64,000 nt of DNA from JAFMJV01 sp963800275 (GTDB lineage: Bacteria; Chloroflexota; Limnocylindria; Limnocylindrales; CSP1-4). Where the stretch lies: positions 186,001-250,000 of the forward strand of contig CAWDAI010000007.1 of assembly GCA_963800275.1 (NCBI GenBank), given 5' to 3'. The notes under the pieces are model-generated. The model was not told where the DNA came from. It did no database searches and saw only the letters and a program-made list of their open reading frames with translations. A program made the position numbers and the translations under genes. Position 1 is the stretch's first letter, and each line of letters opens with the position of its first letter. Positions 60,648-64,000 of the stretch are shown here, one piece after another.

Positions 60648-61850
60648 TCAGTCCGATTCGGCGGCGTCCTCGATAGCCAGGAATCGACGCAGCTCGACCT
60701 CCTCAAGGCGGATGCGTCCGCTCACGAGGGAGTAGGCCAGGAAGGTACTCAGCTGCCGAAGGCCCCGAGCCCAGGAGGGCACGTAGCGCGCCGGTAGCAA
60801 GAACCCGTCACGGAACGCGGGCTCGAGCTCGATCACATCTCCGAGCGTGAGCCGCCCGGCGAAGAGGATGGGGATCAGTTCGGGTCGCTCATCAGCGATG
60901 AGCTTGCGCAGGAACGTCTGTACCAGCAGCAGCCCTTCGAGGTAGACCGCGTCCTTGGTGAACGCAACGCGACCGCGGACGTCGCCCCCACGGAAGACGC
61001 GCTGGGCCGAATCGTAGGCGTCGGTCTCGGTCTGGCCGCCCTCGAGGTAGATGCGGAAGACATCGATGAAGTCGGCACCCGAGAGCGCGGCGTCCACCGC
61101 CACCGCCCGCAGGGCGAGGCGGCGCAGGCGGATGAGGTCCATGGAGTAGGTGATGAGCTCGGAGAAGACGGCCAGGCCTTCTTGCGTCTTGGTCGTGCGG
61201 GGCGACCCCAGGCCGAGGACCCGCAGGTGCGGCTGATGCTTGCCGCTCAGCGAGGTCGCGGCGTGGATGAAGGCTTCGTGGTTCAAGAGCTGGGCCAGGT
61301 CGAGGTCTGAGAACGTGGCTCCGGCCTGGACCTTGACCCGCTTGCCGCCGGCCGCGGCTCGGGCGGACATGGCCGGGTCCACCACGACCTCGACCGGGTC
61401 GTCTGTGAAGAACTCGGCGATGCGTGGGCGCAGCAGCTCGGCGAATGCGGCCGCCGGTATGTCCGGGTTCGTCTGCAGGACCGCGTCCGAGTGCTGCAGC
61501 GGCTCCGTCACCTCCAGGATAGGACGGGCCGCCGCGACTGCCGACAGGTGCTGGCGCTCGTACACGTAGTCGGGTCGGCCGTAGAGGCGGACGCTGTGCG
61601 CGGTGAACTCGGGCGTGCCGATGGCACCGAGCATGCGCCCCGCGGTGGCGTAGCTCGAGGCCGTCTTGTGGAGGTGGTCCGCTACCGGATCCCGTCGGTC
61701 ACAGCGGGCCATGATCGACTCGAGGGCCTCGATCTGTGCGCGGTAGTCTGGCGCCACCGTCTCCACGACCGGCAGCTTCGGGTTCCCGGCATGCCAGCCC
61801 TCGAGGAACGTCGCTGCCAGCTCGCGTGGCCAGGTCAGGCTGTCGAGCAC
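60648..61850 (-). CDS. DUF1704 (QEGLA-motif) putative metallopeptidase-like protein
   Basis: This protein of at least 400 residues contains the hallmark TKTQEGLAVFSE (about residue 220), preceded by NHEAFIHAATSLSGKHQPHL. The His-x-Glu/Glu arrangement resembles a zinc-metalloprotease site related to MATCAP-like enzymes. GTG 61850 is the first standard start. Upstream in the same frame, about 26 codons (ARLERIDALDADIVSIARSIR) also look like the normal family N-terminus, and an ideal AGGAGG (61936-61941) stands seven bases before ACG 61926-61928, so the true start may be non-canonical. Confidence 0.8.
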   Translation of the reverse strand: MLDSLTWPRELAATFLEGWHAGNPKLPVVETVAPDYRAQIEALESIMARCDRRDPVADHLHKTASSYATAGRMLGAIGTPEFTAHSVRLYGRPDYVYERQHLSAVAAARPILEVTEPLQHSDAVLQTNPDIPAAAFAELLRPRIAEFFTDDPVEVVVDPAMSARAAAGGKRVKVQAGATFSDLDLAQLLNHEAFIHAATSLSGKHQPHLRVLGLGSPRTTKTQEGLAVFSELITYSMDLIRLRRLALRAVAVDAALSGADFIDVFRIYLEGGQTETDAYDSAQRVFRGGDVRGRVAFTKDAVYLEGLLLVQTFLRKLIADERPELIPILFAGRLTLGDVIELEPAFRDGFLLPARYVPSWARGLRQLSTFLAYSLVSGRIRLEEVELRRFLAIEDAAESD

Positions 61851-62128
61851 CCGGATGGAGCGCGCGATCGAAACGATGTCAGCGTCGAGCGCATCGATGC
61901 GCTCGAGCCTGGCCGCGGCGGTGTTCGTGTCCGTACCTCCTCAGGCGTGCCTCGTTCCACAGCCAGTCCCAGCCGTCGATCCCTGCGGGCGCCCATCGGG
62001 GCGATGTCCCATCGCGCGAATGATGCCCCGACGGGGCCGACCTTCACATCGTCCGTTTCGGATGACGCCGAGCGCTGAGGGCTGAGGCACGGCGATGCGC
62101 CCCGCACCGCGCGCTGGTGCCCGGGCGG

Positions 62129-62134
62129 TAGGAT
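62129..62134 (+). promoter_or_regulatory. Possible leaderless -10 element (TAGGAT)
   Basis: TAGGAT ends seven bases before ATG 62142. This spacing is one reason to prefer ATG 62142 over ATG 62133, which would overlap the element. Confidence 0.4.
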
Positions 62135-62141
62135 GCTGGCC

Positions 62142-62654
62142 ATGGACCCTCTTGTCGTCGCCGGCATGTTCCTGCTCATCGGTTCGATCATCTCTGCGGT
62201 CGGTGGTGTCGCGGCGGCCTGGACCGGGCACTTGCTGGAGACGCGAACCGAGCGCAGCAACCGCTTCTTCGACGAGAAGGCCCGCGCCTTCCGACAGCTC
62301 ATGGCCAGCGCCCACGAGCACTGGTGGCGCATCCGGGAGCAGGTGGAGGATTCACGCAGTAACGGCGCGGACGGCGATCCGGAGGTCCCGCCCATCGAAG
62401 TGGAGGATCCGGTCGACCTCTGGCGCAAGGAGGCGGAGATCGAGGTGCTCATCCGTGACGAATCGGTGGTGAAAGCAGCCAGCGGCCTGGCCACGGCCGT
62501 GGTGAACATGGGCAACGCCGCCCAGGGCAAGCCGCGGCATGAGTACCAGAAAACGGAGACCTGGGAACAAAGCCAGCAGGAGTTCTACGCTGCCCGCCGC
62601 ACGTTCATCGATGCGGTGCACGCGTACTTCGCCGCCGCCGGCTACGACGGCTGA
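62142..62654 (+). CDS. Small membrane protein with helical soluble domain
   Basis: This 170-residue protein has one N-terminal membrane helix (VVAGMFLLIGSIISAVGGVAAAW) and a long amphipathic helical part (RTERSNRFFDEKARAFRQLMASAHEHWWRIREQ), like proteins built from an anchor and a coiled coil. The architecture resembles the protein at 59825-60565, but clear homology is not visible. Start at ATG 62142 is inferred from the leaderless promoter spacing; ATG 62133 is the alternative. Confidence 0.6.
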   Translation: MDPLVVAGMFLLIGSIISAVGGVAAAWTGHLLETRTERSNRFFDEKARAFRQLMASAHEHWWRIREQVEDSRSNGADGDPEVPPIEVEDPVDLWRKEAEIEVLIRDESVVKAASGLATAVVNMGNAAQGKPRHEYQKTETWEQSQQEFYAARRTFIDAVHAYFAAAGYDG

Positions 62655-62699
62655 CGGGACCAGGTCGTCCGCACGCCGCGCTCTGCCCGGGACGTGAAG

Positions 62700-62724
62700 G
62701 GGCCCCGGCGTCGCGCCGGGGCCC
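62700..62724 (-). terminator. Strong GC hairpin downstream of the binding-protein gene
   Basis: GGGCCCCGGCG (62700-62710) pairs perfectly with CGCCGGGGCCC (62714-62724) around TCG. It begins 25 bases beyond the stop of the minus-strand binding-protein gene. Read on the minus strand, only a weak T-poor tail follows (CCTTCACG). Confidence 0.65.
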
Positions 62725-62748
62725 GTGGAGCTAGCCGGTCACCGTGGA

Positions 62749-63831
62749 CTATTCGGCCGCAGGGCAACCGAACTGGTTGCAGACTTCCTGTGCGTTCTCC
62801 GGGGTGACCGTGTCGAAGGGCAGCACCAGCCACAGCGGCGGGTTGACGTGGCCCTCGAGGATGTTGACCGCCCAATCGACCGCCTGCTGGCCGCCGGTCG
62901 GGTAGACGAAGGTGACACCCAGGCGCCCGTCGAGGACGGACATGATGCCGCCGTCGGGGGTGGGCAGCGCGTCGATGCCGATGAAGAGGATGTTGGAGGT
63001 GTCGACTCCGGCGTCCTTGGCGGCGATGAGCGCGCCCTCAGCCATGGGGTCGTTGTGGCCGTAGATGATGTCCACGTCGGGGTGCGCCTGGAGGGCAGCA
63101 CCGGCCGCTGGCACGGCCTTCTCGCGCAGCCAGTCGGCGTTCTGCGAGAACACGATGTTGTCCTCGCTGAGACCGCCCGCGACGAGTCCCGCACGGAAGC
63201 CATCGCCACGGTCCTTGGCGGGCGGTGCGCCCTCAAGGCCGCGGATCTCGGCGATCTGGCAGGCATCGCGACCGTTGTCGGCACACCACTGCGCGGCGTA
63301 CTCGCCGGCGGCCTGGCCGATGGCCACGTTGTCGGCACCGATGAACATCGAGTAGTTGGGGTCGACCAGGTTGCGGTCCAGCACGATGACCGGCACGCAT
63401 GAATCCCAGGCTTCCTTGACGATGTCGTTGAGCGGTGCCGCCTCGTTGGGCGAGATGATGAGCAGGTCGATGCCCTGGGTCAGCAGGTTCTCCACGTCGC
63501 TGACCTGGTCGGCATTGTCCTGGGCCGCGTCCTGGAACACGACCTCGATCTCGGGATAGGCATCCGCCGCGGCCTGGATCTGGCTGTCCATGGCCTCGCG
63601 CCAGGGCTCGGCGCGGTTAGCCTGGGACATGCCGATGATGTAGCTGTCCTTGGCCTCGGGCACGGCGCAATCAGCGGGCAGCGGGCCCTCCGGACGCGCA
63701 TCTTCCTTGACCGTGCCGCCCCCCAGCTGGTCCTCGGTGTACGGAACCCATCCATCCTGCGCCAGTGCCACGGACACCGAGCTCAGGGTCAGGGCCGCCA
63801 CCATGGCGCCTACGAAGACGCTCTTCCTCAT
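62749..63831 (-). CDS. Sugar ABC transporter substrate-binding protein (ribose-type)
   Basis: This 360-residue exported protein has a signal peptide (1-24, SVALAQ), an N-terminal spacer, then a Peripla_BP_4 domain (YIIGMSQANRAEPWREAMDSQI, VIVLDRNL, YGHNDPMAEGALIAAKDAG, FIGIDALPTPDGG). It should bind a sugar and deliver it to a permease. The permease genes are not in the window and the gene ends at a hairpin, so it is either an orphan or follows partners placed upstream beyond 64000. ATG 63831 has AGGAG seven bases upstream. It is clearly different from the binding protein at 2878. Confidence 0.9.
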   Translation of the reverse strand: MRKSVFVGAMVAALTLSSVSVALAQDGWVPYTEDQLGGGTVKEDARPEGPLPADCAVPEAKDSYIIGMSQANRAEPWREAMDSQIQAAADAYPEIEVVFQDAAQDNADQVSDVENLLTQGIDLLIISPNEAAPLNDIVKEAWDSCVPVIVLDRNLVDPNYSMFIGADNVAIGQAAGEYAAQWCADNGRDACQIAEIRGLEGAPPAKDRGDGFRAGLVAGGLSEDNIVFSQNADWLREKAVPAAGAALQAHPDVDIIYGHNDPMAEGALIAAKDAGVDTSNILFIGIDALPTPDGGIMSVLDGRLGVTFVYPTGGQQAVDWAVNILEGHVNPPLWLVLPFDTVTPENAQEVCNQFGCPAAE

Positions 63832-64000
63832 TCGGGTTCTCCTCTACGTTCAGTCAGTCGACTGCACCTTCCATGGCCGTGATGGGATCGGTCGGGATAC
63901 ACCTCCTTCCGCCGCGCACGTAGGCGCGAGCTGGTCGCTCACAGGGGCAGGCCACCGCCCGGAGCGGGTCGGCGCTGCTCTCGGATCGATAGGCAGGTCA
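63832..64000 (-). promoter_or_regulatory. Upstream region of the right-edge binding protein
   Basis: No coding frame is supported in these 169 bases. The palindrome CAGTCGACTG lies around 63857-63876 next to a second CAGTC half, a possible operator for a sugar regulator. A further purine-rich GGAAGGAGGTGT stands around 63900-63915. Confidence 0.3.

Overview
The window is high-GC DNA with dense coding on both strands, many start/stop overlaps of four bases, frequent GTG/TTG starts, and no rRNA or tRNA gene that I could find. Proline/threonine/serine linkers behind zinc ribbons, an F420-type (LLM) oxidoreductase, a NAD-linked molybdenum formate dehydrogenase, SHOCT/DUF6325-type proteins and alpha-E/transglutaminase remnants suggest a Chloroflexota genome (Limnocylindria/Ellin6529-like) or, less likely, an actinomycete. 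This placement is inference: no marker gene is present. Three single-base frameshifts in otherwise intact genes suggest either a long-read or metagenomic assembly or recent gene decay.

Layout. 0-17 kb is a sugar/polyol utilisation island on the plus strand: a COG4091 SAF-domain dehydrogenase, an L-fucose/L-arabinose isomerase-like protein, a ribose-type ABC importer (binding protein, permease, ATPase, second permease), a uroporphyrinogen-decarboxylase-fold protein and a frameshifted FGGY kinase. After an inserted minus-strand zinc-ribbon/proline-rich membrane protein come a PfkB kinase, a zinc dehydrogenase and a mannitol-dehydrogenase-family protein. 17-28.7 kb is minus strand: TM2 protein, GH94 cellobiose phosphorylase, two exported proteins, an S33 peptidase, an LLM oxidoreductase, a RimK-type ligase fused to an RCK-C domain with its AstE-like and retropepsin-like partners, and MgtE.

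29-37 kb mixes a PASTA protein, a frameshifted indolepyruvate decarboxylase-like gene, a YbjQ/anti-sigma/ECF sigma unit divergent from a PepP-type peptidase, a decayed alpha-E/transglutaminase scar, a barrel-less mini-amidohydrolase, two small membrane proteins and a J-domain protein. 37-43.6 kb is a compact minus-strand formate dehydrogenase operon (fdsG, fdsB, fdsA, fdhD, mobA, small zinc-finger gene).

43.7-54.7 kb holds a secreted collagen-like protein, a BNR-repeat/MoaD-like pair, an alcohol dehydrogenase, a GGCT-fold protein, a GNAT, a SHOCT/DUF6325 pair, a secreted VWA protein, a voltage-gated-type potassium channel and a DUF1269-arylsulfatase fusion. 55-64 kb holds a frameshifted glutamate decarboxylase, a LAL-type LuxR regulator, a CMD-like protein, membrane proteins, a DUF1704 protein and a second sugar-binding protein at the right edge.

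Across the window, at least nine genes have a TANNNT-type hexamer ending 5 to 9 bases before the start codon and no Shine-Dalgarno sequence, which points to leaderless transcription. Other points worth a second look are the polyol island with its unusual enzyme mix, the RimK-RCK fusion, the DUF1269-sulfatase fusion, the barrel-less amidohydrolase and the alpha-E/transglutaminase scar.
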